Assembly: GCA_012932295.1 (NCBI GenBank)
Contig: JAAONU010000001.1
Span: 46,101,134 to 46,165,133, forward strand
Direction of reading: 5' to 3'
From: Cyclina sinensis
Lineage: Eukaryota; Mollusca; Bivalvia; Venerida; Veneridae
DNA: 64,000 nucleotides
Under the pieces are notes generated by a model. That model saw only the letters and a list, made by a program, of their open reading frames with translations. It had not been told where the DNA came from and did not search any database. The translations under genes and the position numbers were made by a program. This document shows positions 23,721-37,200 of the stretch, in pieces. How positions within the stretch are numbered: position 1 is the stretch's first letter; every line of letters starts with the position of its first letter.

Positions 23721-26619
23721 AGGCACTTACATAAAACATTAGACAAATTGAGAAGATGAACTAATTTCTAAACAAGATGACGCCCGGTCATTTAAAATGA
23801 TACAAATTGGAATATGAAAATTTATGATATGACTAAATAAAGTTGAAGAAGATTTGACTTTAAGTATGTTTCAGATGTATTATTGATTACCTTTTACTAT
23901 TCCGTGACAGCGTTTCTCTTCACAAAGGGAGGTAAATACAATCATATTATGCGTCCTACCCCTCTGCATCATAAACACACTGTACTGCTGAAGAGCACTT
24001 TTTAAGGCTAATTGTGTAAATAATTGTGACTGATTTTATCTCAGACTACTCGTGCTATTTTCATAAGTAAGGTTTCTACATACAAATGAAACGTAGACTT
24101 TGAAATCCAGCTGTCATAGGGATATGCCTAAAAATACATGGAATAAAAATTATGTCAGAATGCAATTTCATTCTAAGGAATGGAGTGTACGTCATATCCA
24201 GAATAGGGAAGTTTGTACGACCTATAGACGAAATGACATTTCACCGTATGAACAATCAGTAAAACAACGTTGCTGAACCCCGTGTTTATAACCCAGACAG
24301 TTTGAACTTCTCTAATGTGACAGCAATATGTTTCTTATCAGTTCACAAAACTGGAGCACGCAGAATCTTTGGATATCTGATTATAGGCAGTGACAGGCGC
24401 AGGTGCAGAGACATAGAAGAAGAAACAGACATGTCTTTCTAAAATCATGTTGCAACTGTGAACATAATTAGTCCAGCAAGGTGAAGGAAGATCTTTGAAG
24501 CTATCAAAATTGTGCTCACAAGTCGAAATGAAATACCTGTTAATGGCAGAGACAGAAACAAAAGGAGGTGACATAAAAAAGAAAAAAGTGCTAATACGAA
24601 CTTCGTAACAATTAATGCGTTTATTAAGAAAAGCAAATACATTTTTATAAACATATTAGAGAAAAAGATATTCATTCAGTTTGATATAATGGAAGCTGCA
24701 CAGACAAAATGGCCAATGTGTCTTTCGGTATTTCTATTTATACTCTTTTAGGAATTTAACGACAGCTCCACTTCCTTGTCAGTCGAGACTTACAATCAGA
24801 TAAGTTCCACCATTTTACATATGTATGAAATCTGTTTATTATAATTCTTATGAATAGATATAGGAACAAAACGATTACATTTGTATACTATGCAACGCCA
24901 TGAAAAACCAACTAACATAAGTCATCACAACCTTTTTAAATAGACTGCCGATTTTCCATTTCATTTTTTAACGTTTAAATATGTTTTACGAATAAAATAG
25001 TCTTTGGGTTTTAATCATGTTAGCACGGTTAGCAGTTTCTAGTCCTTCGGAATGTCTTCAACGCCCTTTTTGTAATTAATAATAATGATAAAAATCAATG
25101 TTGTTGGCAGACTGTAAACTGTTAGCCACTAACGAAGTATCAAAATGGAACTTCAATTTATCCTTTTTACTGCTGGAATCGATTGGTAAGTGAAAGGTGT
25201 GAAACCACCAAAACATTCCCTTCTATATTCTTCAAGTTTATAAAACACATATAGTTTACAGGTCTATAGAACACAGCAAGACCCATTTTAAGTGGCTTTA
25301 ACGAAATGCTCTTGTAGATTTGCATCTGAACTCCTGAAAAAAAAACACAAGTAAATTGGGCATTCATGTTTCAATCGCGAGAGATATTTCTGCTCATGTG
25401 AAAAAAAAAAAAAAGATTCAAACAGATTGGGGCAAAAGAGTTAACAGTGAAGGGAAACTATGATCTTTATCTGGACGTCATTATGCAGGTACCACTTTTT
25501 AGTTCCGACAGACTGATTTTAATTTATGATTTCATAGGTATCAACACAGTCTGTCAGTCAGCGCATTCTAGACACCCATTTTCGTTCTTAATTTTCATAG
25601 TTGTTATTGGTTCTTGATATAATATTTTAGTATCATATTTCCCTTTTTTCTGTTTTTTTTTTTGCTAGAAAATCGACAAATTCATACCGACTTCCGGTGG
25701 AAATACAGAATAAAGAACTGAGGAGACACAGGTTTATTGAAAGTGTTTGCAAAGTGGTTGCTAATGAGTGCGTAAAAACCCTACATAAGACAGTCAAAAT
25801 GCAAAAAAGGATGAAAACAGAAGAACGAAACGTGTTCAAATGCCAGATACTTAAAGAAAAGAATACCTTTGGACGTAATGTTCAACTGTCCTTGAATTTG
25901 ACTCTTACGAGTTCATTTGAAGTAACTGTTGCTTTTGTTAGTGCATCTGGCATGCATTGAGAATTGAGAAGGTGAAAATGAAATGACTTCAAAATAGTAT
26001 ACAAATATAATTTACATTTTTAGTTAAAATGTCAATAGGTAAATTCGACGTCAAATTAGTTAATTAACGTCATTTCAAGGAGTAAAAAATCTGCAGGTTA
26101 TGTTTTGTTCTTTTAGTGTTTTGTATTTATTTGCTCAGTGCAGGATGCGTAAATTTTCAGACACGGATTGTTGAAGATACGCAATAAAGTCAATTTTCAA
26201 CACATCTGTTCGAAAGCCATATTTCACTTGTCTTCGGGTATTTTGCAGCGTTTTATGAAAAAAAGTGTTATGTGCTAATTAATTAAAAGTGTGTCTTGTT
26301 TTGATAATAAAGAAACGCCTATATACCATTAACTTATATAGTTTTAAATGTTAGAGGTATAACGCATAGTATGTGCGACTATGTTCTTTGCAAATGAATG
26401 AGATGTATTCCATTTTACGATTTTTACATTTAAAACGCCATCTCAGTCGGACTGATTGTTTAATGTCAAGTGCTCAAATGCTGTTCTTATTTATTTTCGC
26501 GAATCTGAGACAGTTTAATACCTCGTGGCAACATATCTATTCCTTAACTATAACGCCCTGCAAGTGGACCGTACACATGTATGTACTAGGATACGATTCA
26601 GTTTCACGTATTCATTATA
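23721..26619. other. non-coding stretch
   Basis: No gene supported. The + strand frame at 25697-25960 (87 codons, Lys-rich, no splice sites or motif) and the - strand frames at 24338-24675 look like chance frames. Confidence 0.4.
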
Positions 26620-26745
26620 CGAGAACGGATGTGTGTCAACAGCAAGCTGTGACACTTAATTTCCGTTTAAACAAAGACAATATGTGTGTTCGTCTAGACA
26701 ATTCATAATTAAATCTTGAATATTTCTGAAGCAAGCGGAAGCAAG
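26620..26745 (+). repeat. dispersed repeat, copy b
   Basis: Matches the copy at 23600: GGATGTGTGTCAACAGC, TTTAAACAAAGACAATAT, GTCTAGACAATTCATAATTA, then TTTCTGAAGCAAGC, which is shared with the partial copy at 28380-28455. Confidence 0.7.
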
Positions 26746-27411
26746 ATCGATGCCAGTTAAAATTTCTCTGGTGTAATGGTGAATATCAACACTTCCGCCC
26801 CATACTTAAGTAAAATTATATGTAAGAAGCTTTAAAGTGCAGACCAATTTATAGACGGTTGACTCTACAAAATACCTGTAAATTTTGTTGAAATTTCTCA
26901 TTAATTGAATTGTAAAAAATGCCCTAGAATGTATGGAAAAAAATGCACTAAGTTAATGCTTTAGCAGCTAAAGTACTTCGGATGATGGTTAAAACGCTGA
27001 AAAAGAAAATGGATATCAAAATCTAATAAACATTTGCATTGTCCATGGTGTCTGGGAGATTCCACGCACGTCGGTAGATATATAAGGAACAGAAGTATCT
27101 TTCATGTTCTTTCAAAAATTCTTCAGATAAAATATTCCTAACTTACATATGGCAGCATCAAGGAAAACTGTCACCACAGACATACCGTACCGTTATGGCC
27201 GAATGCTTTATTTGAACTGAATTAGGCAATCATTTCTAATGATTGGAATTTTAGGAAATGTATTTTTGTATGATCAGTTAGTTATATGTGTAATATTGAA
27301 TTATAGTTTCTTTATGTAGCATGCAGTTCACTGAGATTAAGATAAATCCTTTTTAAGTGCAATATGTCAGACATGAAAGTGATACAAATTAATTTTTCAG
27401 TATATTTCAAA
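26746..27411. other. non-coding stretch
   Basis: Nothing recognisable. Confidence 0.4.
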
Positions 27412-27679
27412 TGGCGAGGCAGACCAGTGGCTCAGTTGTAGCGCCGATGGGCTTATAATTCAGAGCCCGCTAGTTCGATTCTCCGCTCCTCCACTGACAC
27501 AATTAATTTGTTTTCCAGGTGAGTAATGACTCCGAGTGCTATACACTGAGCAACAGTTTCTTTGGAATAGGATGCTGTCTGTATTTTATATAATCATACT
27601 CAATAAAAATCACTAAACCTTTTCAGGTGTGTCGGCCATGTGGGAGCCGGTATTGATGTTATATAAACTCAAATAGATA
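27412..27679 (+). repeat. tRNA-derived SINE, near full length
   Basis: CAGTGGCTCAGTTGTAGCG is a good RNA polymerase III A-box and AGTTCGATTCTCCGCTCC a B-box, followed by a non-tRNA body and a tail reading GTGTCGGCCATGTGGGAGCC, then ATAAACTCAAATAGATAG. The tail matches the 20630 copy. This is the copy that shows the tRNA origin of the family. Confidence 0.78.
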
Positions 27680-28514
27680 GTATTTCCTTTATGACTGTTA
27701 AAAGTACGAATAATAAATACATAGGCCAATATTCTATGTGCGCATCTTTTTCCTGTTTGCCTTCAATGTATTGCTTTGATTTAAACTATATTAGATACTT
27801 GCTAACTTCATTTTCTCTTGATAATGAGGCCCTTATTACAACTTATGATAAACTTTATACTCGAGTGATATATCAGAGTTTTACTAATTAAAATATATAT
27901 GAAAGATCAAATATATATAGGTAAGACTGCGGAATATTTAAAAATACTTTGAATTTGTTTCCGAGACACATTATATTATTGGCAGAATATATTTTCTTTT
28001 AATTTCGTTATTTTCGAAAGGCCGAGGTAAATGTCAATATAGAAAAAGATAATAAGTGCGTTTTCAAAATCAAACATATCATTAATAGCTTTTTCTACTA
28101 TTATTCAGTGATAACTGCTGCAAACAGACTAAACAAATACTTTAATAATCAATTGACTTGATTATTTTCAAGACTCACTGTATTTATAAACCCGGCAATT
28201 TAGATGATTCCAGAACAAGGTTTCCTGAAAATAATAACTGGAAAAAAACTGTGAAATGATACCCAAATATTCTGTGAATAACTGTCAAGACAATATCTTC
28301 TCAGACTGGCAATAGCTCGTATCTTCACTAAATGCCCGTACAATTGGATTAAAAACGCTTATGTAGTGTGATAATAACATCAGGGTTTGTCTAGACGATT
28401 AATAATTGCACCAAATAAGGATCATGTTTCTGAAGCAAGCACAAACACGAACAACGCCTGTTACAACCTTAAGTGCAGCTAGAATTATCCAATATTTTTA
28501 TACAGGACTTGTTT
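27680..28514. other. non-coding stretch with partial repeat copy c
   Basis: About 28380-28455 holds a partial third copy of the GTCTAGACGATTCATAATTA repeat (GTCTAGACGATTAATAATT, TTTCTGAAGCAAGC). The rest is unremarkable. Confidence 0.5.
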
Positions 28515-28745
28515 TGGGGACGATTTTAATGACCCTGAAGGGAGGCATATAGTTTTTGAAATGTCCGTCCGTCAGTCAGTCAGTCCGTCCGAAAGCTTTA
28601 ACATTGGCTATAACTTCCTTATTAGTAAGTGGATTTACTTCATACTTTGACACAACACCCCTTTGGACAAGACCTTCCCACTGACATATATTTATTTGAC
28701 CTTGACTCCTGAATGACCTTTACTTTGACGATCCAGTTCTTTCAA
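28515..28745 (+). repeat. dispersed element fragment, family also at 49490
   Basis: GTCCGTCCGTCAGTCAGTCA, then CTTATTAGTAAGTGGATTTA, CACCCCTTTGGACAAGACCT and CCCACTGACATAT. These match the reverse complement of the 49490-49930 copy. Only part of the element is present here. Confidence 0.7.
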
Positions 28746-29024
28746 ACTAAAGTTGTTTGTTCCACTCACTAAAAGTATTTAAAACATAAACACTATTAAT
28801 GAAATAATACAGTACCAGCAGCACAAAAACCTTGGAACGCCAACACAAAATGGTGTTGTTTAAGGGGTTCACACAATATTTTTAAAACATAGCTGTTTTC
28901 CTGTTCACACGTTATACTAAAGCATGTATGTTCTGTCATTTTATCACTGATATAACATTTCCCAAATACTAGTAGTGTTAAAATGTAATTTGAAGACTTG
29001 TTTGCTCCTTTAATTATCCTTGTA

Positions 29025-29232
29025 ATGGCTGCCGCCTACCTTCAATATCTAAGAAACAGAAGAAGGCCTCTGGCATCTTCATTAGGTAAGCCCTTGGATT
29101 CTGATGCGAAATAATTATGGAGCACATCATGCTCTGTTGAAGAAGCTAGGTAATGAAAGTGAACTGGACTTTTGTAACTATGTGCAAATGAAGCGGGAAA
29201 AGGCAACATTCCATAGGTCTGCCTCACCTTAA
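29025..29232 (+). pseudogene. PIF/Harbinger transposase N-terminal relic
   Basis: A frame from ATG 29025 reads MAAAYLQYLRNRRRPLASS and stops at 29112. A +1 frame from 29104 reads MRNNYGAHHALLKKLGNE and then SELDFCNYVQM, stopping at 29230. The order (basic Arg-rich start, then a YGA-x-HALL...LxxExxxDFxNYxxM block) is what I know of the N-terminal region of PIF/Harbinger-type nucleases (HARBI1 family) in animals. The frame break and the lack of the catalytic DDE domain show it is dead. It is flanked by ordinary AT-rich DNA; no terminal repeats were found. Confidence 0.5.
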
Positions 29233-30277
29233 CAGAGTTCAATTACTTTTTCTGTTTGGTCTTGATTTAATTTTAGGTAAGATGCCTTACTTTTGGTAGC
29301 CATTTTTTATAAATCACCAGCTTTTCCTTATTCATGTTTCATTTTTTTCTTGACACATGCTTTTAACAGGACTGCATTATTTTTTAAATTTACAATTCAT
29401 AGCATGTATATTTTTGTAAGTGTCTTTATTGTGATTCTTGCACCTGTGGTTTAGTGTTATTTTTGCATTTAAAAACGGATGCGTTATCACCAGTGTAATT
29501 CTGCATTACTGCCTTATACAGTTAGGGATAAATCTACGTCACAGACAAAAATTGCGACGGAAACTACCGATGTTGAAACGGAATCAGCCGATCATCAAAA
29601 ACACGTTTTTTTCTTATCAAAAGCAATATTTTCATAATTTTGTAATTAAACAATTTTAATCAGTACATTATGATTATTTTGCTGAGGAAATTTGATTTAG
29701 TCGTGTCCAATGTCCTTTAACAATTACAATACTTCCATGATACTGCTCTGATAGGTGTATTTCAGTTAAAACATGCTCTTACTTGATTTTAACTGAACCG
29801 AAAAAAGTCGTATTCATAGTATACTAAACCATTACAGTTCTTTGACGGATCAATTTTGATTTACCATTCTGCATAGTAATAAGTTTTTAGGTTTAAAAAA
29901 ATCTGAAAAACATCAGACACGAAAGAGTTATAATACTGACTTTGCCTGCCCTATTTGTGATTCTATCGTGTTTTAAAATAAAGATAAATGTGCTGAAAAC
30001 GAACATGCACTAATAGTAGTGTCCATTAAGGCGGTGACAATATCGGTTTTATAGATGGAGAAACATAACTGAATCCAGGTTATTTTGTCTCGAACAGGTT
30101 CAGTGTCTATTTTATTCCGTAAAAAGATCCTTGCATAGACTATAGCATTAAAATGGCTTTACTACAATCACTCATTTAACCAAAGAAAAATGCTGTAATA
30201 TTTATTTTACTTAATTCTGGTATCGTTGAACTGAAAAAGTGATTTTAGTAGGTTTTTGCGATTTAGCAGTTCCTGAG
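29233..30277. other. non-coding stretch, 3' side of the cysteine-rich gene
   Basis: No supported exon. A 73-codon + strand frame at 29438-29659 has no recognisable motif. Confidence 0.4.
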
Positions 30278-30283
30278 TTTATT
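30278..30283 (-). terminator. candidate polyadenylation signal of the cysteine-rich gene
   Basis: AATAAA on the - strand, about 160 bases after the final stop at 30441. Confidence 0.4.
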
Positions 30284-30440
30284 AGTAAAAAAATACTAGC
30301 AATATAACACGTTTGCTATCACTTTGGCTAGTAGGTCATGCTCGCACAAAAACACAAAAAGTTTTCTTCAAAATACATTTTTGCATCGTTTTTTAATCAT
30401 ATCAGCAATATCATGATGATCACCTGTATGTTTTCAAACG

Positions 30441-33400
30441 TTAGTGACTTATCAATGCATACATGAAAAACAAAATACAAAACATAATGTTGGAAAATCT
30501 TGAAGACTGGAACTCGCCACCACTAGTCTGCCATTGCAAATCTCCGGAGTATTTCTTGAACATTTCATTGTCAGGTTCTCCACAACCGGTGTAACTCTGC
30601 CAAACTTCATAAAGATTTTTAGCAAACGTTGCCATGGAAACTGTTCAGTTGTCATTCTCTGCTGCACTGAAAAAAAATAAAAAGAATAAATTATATCGGT
30701 ATTGTTCTGTTTCAAATTCTCAATTGTTTAAGATTTAACAATTATTTCCTTTTAGTTAGGTCGATATGAGAACGTATCAATCTTTAAAAAAAGTGACACC
30801 GACAAAGAACATAACAAATGATAAAAAGAAAAGTAACAACTATCATTTAAACTTTTTAAGATATAAGTGAAACTGGAAGTGTCCTGATATTTCTTTTGAT
30901 GTCTGTAAACGATCAGTATTTGTTGCAAATATCAATGGCACTCGATATATAAAGAATGCCGTAAACGCAAGAACTGTGAAACCTGACAAAAAGATAAATT
31001 ACCTGCATATAAGATTTTTATATTCCTTGTAGTTTTGGCCGTGCACGAAACGATGGGAAGTTGTCAATGCTTTGCCAAGAGCATGTAAACATGACCTGTC
31101 TTTCATTCTGCATTGTTGAATGATAGTTGACAGACCTGATGAGAATATTCAAAATCAACTACTCTAATACTGGCTTTAAGACTATGCATGTTATCTTCAT
31201 ATTATACATACTTTGCTCTAATCTAAGATTTTTGTTTTGTTATTTGTTGTATTTTTGCCTCTGTTTTAAGAGTCTAACTTAATGTAGCAATTACTTTTGA
31301 TTTTTGATATCATTTTAATAACATTGAATGATATAAATATTATTCGATAGACTACTTACAGAAAAGAAGAAAAAAAAAACACTTTTCCGCAATACCCTGG
31401 TCAAAACATTTTGAATTAATTGTAACTTTACTTATTGTAACTTCCTTAAAACTTTAACGTTTTATTTTCTTTAGAATAAGATGTATATTTAGTTTTATAT
31501 GCAAACATGCCGTCCAGTCCTTGGAACTTTGTCAGAAAATCAATCTACTGTGGTATCTAAATCAATCAAGTATAACAGCAGTATTGTTTTAAAGATGCAT
31601 GACATGTGAAACATCCATTATAATGGCTTGTAATAATACCATACATCAAACAGTTATCCTTCACAGACTCCCTTGTGGTAATATGTGTCGAAACAGCACG
31701 GCGTTATTAACCATCAGAATAATTACTATTTGTGACTTATCGTCTTGATAAATTACAAAAAGGTATTATCTCAAAAATCTGAAAGGAAAGAAATTCAAGG
31801 ACATTATGATGCCCCAAGGCAGAATGATTGTGAAGGTTTACAACCTTTCTACACTAATACGCTTTTTTTTGTTATAATTTACCATCAATGTTGTCACAAG
31901 CTGCTCTAGTTGATATCTTAATCATTTCGGGGTCCATCATAACAAACTTGTCCTTGCCATAACATTCACCAATAGCTCGAAAATAGCACTCGCTTGTACA
32001 GTCCACACTTGAATGTATGAATGATATGTAAATACGTATAATTTACACTACGCAATCTTAATTATCAATGCATTATAAGAATATAAAAGGTGTTAATTTT
32101 CGAAATATTTTACATTTTAAATTAATAAAACGTTTCTTGACAGCCTAATTCTAAAGCTGCATTACAAAAACATAAAACAAGTTCTGGTGATTTATTTTCT
32201 TTTTAACGCAGGTTTTAAAAAGAAACATTACGAACGAATGGCCAAAACTTGACAAGGACCACTTGATTTTATCTAAGTAACCGTTCATAACCATTGCCTG
32301 AGTAAACGTTACTCCATTAGTACTGATGTCATTTCAAATTGAAAATAAAATCAAAACTGGTGTCTATCATTAAAACAACACATACTCTTTGCAGACATTG
32401 TCAACCACACTCTTGTCTCGACTGAGAAAACTAGTCAACGTAACAGGTGGGCATTTGGACACTCTTGACATAACACTTGCGGTAAAACATTTACTGTTCT
32501 GAAAATCAGTAAGACGGTTTTACAACATCATTCATTTTGTATACATTGAACGTGTATTGCTTTTCTGTCATAACTCTGTAACACTATTTTGTTTGACAAC
32601 TGCGGTATCGTCTACAAAATGGTAACCAATACTGTTGATCATTTAAGTAAAGAAAGATCTGAAGAATTAATTTCCGGACCAGAACAATGTGCTAACATAT
32701 TTATGATCAAATTATTTTTGTATAAAAGCTTTGTTTTATCCACATATTTAAAACAGCAGGAAAACCGTCAGTTCAAACACTCGTTCGATTTGCACCTGCT
32801 TATTATCTTGCTTCTTGATAGGATTTTATCTTGATAATAATAAAATAAATATTTAATATAAAAAAAAGAGTTGCTTGGTAAAGAATAGCAGTCATATTAG
32901 ACTGATTTAGTTAGAAAAATAAAACCAACATTTTTTTGCAAAATTGTCGTCATTTGTACATGAATATGTAATGATTGCTTCAATCATGTTTCAGACATAA
33001 AACTTATATTTCGCTCAACTACAGGAAAACCTTTAGTAAAATGCCTTTAACTACAGAACCTCGTTGTTCAACCTGCATATTAGATTGGGTGCATATTAGA
33101 TTTGAGTGCACATTAGACTGGGGTTTTAAGTGGATTGCATTTCTAAAATGCCCGTTAAACTGCGGAGAACTTTCAGCACCGATAACACAGAGAATATTTT
33201 GAAATGTATTAATGACGCTATAAAGAACACTTGAAAATGCAAATGTGTTATTTCTCTAGAAAATATTATGTGCTTTATGTGTTTTGTGTCTAAAATAATT
33301 TTGTTTTTGATGAAATATCAACGAGAACTACAATAACAGCTTTGAGTATACATGTTTTTGTCTCGTAAAGCACGATGACGCTAAGAAAACAATCAAATAC

Positions 33401-34165
33401 ATCTTTCAATGTTGCATTTGCAAAAACAGTTGAAGTCCAAGAGAATATTAAAAGACTTGGAGGACTAGAAGTCATACAACTGAAACACTTTTATTGATAA
33501 AAAAATGATTGTGGTAGTCTTGATGCAGACAGAAAAAACAACATAAGTTTTGTTGTAATTTCAGTTATCCATATGCCAATTTGGCTAGAAAATTAATGTC
33601 AAAATCGAGTAAGTTGATTATAGTAACAATATAAATCTTTATAATAAAAGGTGAACAGGAGTTACTTACAAGTTTCGAATTGCTACATTCGATTTCGCCG
33701 CCATACTGTTTAAAGAAAGCATTGTCTTGTTTTATATTACACTGCGACAATGAATGCTTTACAATTTCAAGATTTTCCTGAAATGTTGCCATTTCCGGGG
33801 TGCAGCTGCCATTAGGTGATACATTTATGCATGTTTTGGACTTAGCCGACAACCTAGGAAAAGAAATTAAGCAATATGTTATTGACCTTTAATAACAAAA
33901 AGGACTGTCGATGTTTGTTTTTTTTTTTTTTTTTTTTCATGCCCAAGTTTCATCTACATAATTTGAATTAAGGAGACATTACCGATACTGCATATCTACT
34001 TTATTGGTTAATTCTCTATAAAATTAAAAAAGTAATTTAAAGTATACATATGTTAAAAATATGTTAAAAAATTCTCGTGTAGGTATGAAGACTTTAAGAA
34101 AAAAGCTCATTTGAAATAAGTGGTTATCTACTCAACTATGATACAACAACAACTTACTATACAAA

Positions 34166-34217
<52 letters not shown>

Positions 34218-37200
34218 CGCTTACAATATTTTACTGATACCTTTGAATACGGATAACAATGCATGCTATTTCTTTCAAATAATTTAAAAGAAAACGTTAC
34301 TCTCTTAATTTAGGGTATGCCTCTTAAAGGAGAAATATGCATACGGTCTAACTCGTCGGGCCACACACGTGAACTTTTAAACTATTAGGCAGACAAAGTG
34401 GTTAGTGACAGAGAAATGTTAATGGCTTAACCTCGTATAAAGATTTTATTTCGGACATATTCAGTAGCTTTTTAATTTTTTACTCGGACATTTTGAAGAG
34501 TTGAGAATATGTCCCTTAGTTTGAAAGCAAAAAGCAATAAGCTTTACATTTAATGTTAAAACACGGGTATATTGGAATCAACTTGGTATATACACTCCTC
34601 ACAAAAAGTCAAGCAACAAAATCATTTCTTTCTCGTTTTGGTCCTATGACACATATATTCACATAAGTGTACATGTGAAGAAAAGCACGTAATCATTGCA
34701 ACCTAACACCGTTAACACTCAGCACAAGATGCAACTGCAAAAAGAGAAGTCTGCACTTGATGTGTTAGGTACTATTTCACGTTTTTCTATTGGTAAAATC
34801 AGACTGTTCAGACTGAGTTTCGTTTTATGCTTCGTCATTGCACTCATTAAAAAGAAAACCCAGGCTAGTTTCTGTACAGTTTTCAATAGTGACAATGGTT
34901 CGGCTTCACCAGGCTGACTTCCGTTCACGCCGATCAGCACAACGGGTCCCCCTGAGTCAGCGGCAGACTCGTCTCAACTTGGATTTTGAGGCTGAATCAG
35001 TGGAGAAGAGTTCTCTTTACTGATGAGTCCAGATTCAGTTTGGATTTCAATGATGGGCGTCAGGAAGTTTGTTTGGTGAGGAAGTTTGGAAACAGCCAGG
35101 GGAAGGATTTGCGGCTTGTGCTATTGCAGAACACGACCGTTATGGGGGCGACTGTTTGATGGTTTGGGGAGGCATCTTGGCTGGAGGACGTACAGATCTT
35201 GTGCTGTTCCGGAGAGGTACGCTGAATGCTGAACGCTACGAAATGACGTCATCAGGCCTCAAGTGATCCCCCAAATGAGGAGACTTGGTGATGAATACCT
35301 TTTCATGGATGATAATGCACCATGTCACAGAGCATGAGTCATTCAATATGAACTGAACGACAACAATGTCGTTTGCCTTCAATAGCCAGCCCGTTCCCTT
35401 AGACCTGAACCCATCGAGCACGTGTGGGACATTCTTGGGCGAGCTGTTTATGGCATGCCCGTCCGTCTCCACACTCTGGATGCCCTGGAAGTAGTCCTTG
35501 TGAGGGAGTGGAGGGCCATCCCACAGAACCAGCTGGACCACTTAATTGCCTCGCTGCCACGCCGCATTCAGGGCTGCATTGGTGCTAACGGGGATCGCAC
35601 ACGCTATTGAAAATGGTTTTGCGAGTTTTTGACCTGAAGTGTTTGGAATTTGCGTTGGCTGTTTACATTTTACAACACCTGTTTTACATTTGCCTTACTT
35701 TTTGTGAACAGTATCGTCAGATCGGAATGGATTTCCAAATGCTTTGTTAAATTTCACTTAATGAAATGTTGAAGATTATTTGTGCACCTATTCATTTATT
35801 ATTGAGGTCTCATTAAATTTTTTTTTTCACAGTTTAAATGTTTGTTGCTTGACTTTTTGTGAGGAGTAACCCAGGTTTAGTTAATACTGGGTTTCGAAAG
35901 ATGAAAACGAAAAATGTTCTCTCTGTCTTTATTCTTCGTCAGCACTTTCAACTTCATCACTTTCACTTCTCGGTTTGTTGAAATATTTACCTGCATTCTA
36001 TTTGTTTTGTCTCAACGGCATTAGATACATTAGTCATTTTGTTCAACACGTCCACTTGCTCTTTATGGAACTGATCATCAACGCATGGTGTGTCAACCTT
36101 GCAATACTCTTCAGCTGATCTGCTTACTGCAAACAAAGTTAGTTGTAGGACAACCAAATATACAAAGATGACTTCAAAATTTCAAATTATTTTACCTTTG
36201 CTTAAAGAAATGAAAATTTTATATTGCTGAATTTGCCTGATAGAAATCAAAATGAATGTTGATGTTATCGTAACCTAGATTTTCTATCATTTTTACAACA
36301 TTGTTTTTAATGTTCAAAGAAGGCAGTCTTAATTAGGGTCGTTTATTATCTCGAAATCATTATTATAAAACCCTACAGCGCTTTACAAATGCTTAGTTAC
36401 TAAACTGCATCTGCATGCAAGTACTCAGCACTCTTACAACTCAAGCTCTACTAAGCTTTAACATTGTCGGGATTACCTTTCTTAGATCCTGCGAGTTACA
36501 GAATCTAACCTGAGACACTAAAAGGACTTACTCTCATAATTAGCACACTGTGCTCTGTAGAGAACCTTATAAACTTCTATATCTTCTCTAAAGAACATAT
36601 CTCTGTTAGAACAGTCTCCTACTGCATCTTTTAGGCACTCCAAATAGCATTCCACACTGCAAAAGATCGTCATCAGTAAAATCCTGGATATGATTTAACT
36701 AACATATTTGTATGGTGTATTAAGGTCACTAATTGCATTTTAATTCGACTTTTAACGCTCAGATATAAAGTAATTGATATCAAGCACATGGTACCTTAGA
36801 GTATTTTTGTATGCCCGAAGGGGGCATATTATTTTTGGTCCAGGGCGTCCGTCCGTCCATCTGTCCGTCCGTTCGTTAGCAATTTGGTTTCTAGAGGATC
36901 ACTTGAGTACTCTTTGGCCTACAGTCTTTAAAATTCATGTGATTATTGCCCACATTGAGCGGGTGACCCCTGTTGATTTTGGAGTCAGTAGCTCAAAGGT
37001 CAAGGTCACATAGACCTCAAAATAGACCTCAATGTTATTTGAAGATTATTTGTTATAGAGACTTCAAACTTTATATCATGATTACACACATTGAGTGGAT
37101 GACCCCTTTACATTTTAGGGTAAATAGTTAATAGGTCAAGGTCACAGTGACCTAAATGTTTAGGATAATTAACACTCTGTAACTCGACAACCATTTATTT

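Noticed and set aside
25697..25960. 87-codon Lys-rich + strand frame as a gene
   Set aside because: No splice borders, signal or motif. The frame overlaps a - strand frame of equal quality.
29900..30440. SECIS element for reading the TGA as selenocysteine
   Set aside because: ATGA and TGA pairs occur by chance, but none I tried had a convincing stem of about 12 bp with an AA apical loop. A SECIS prediction program should still be run.
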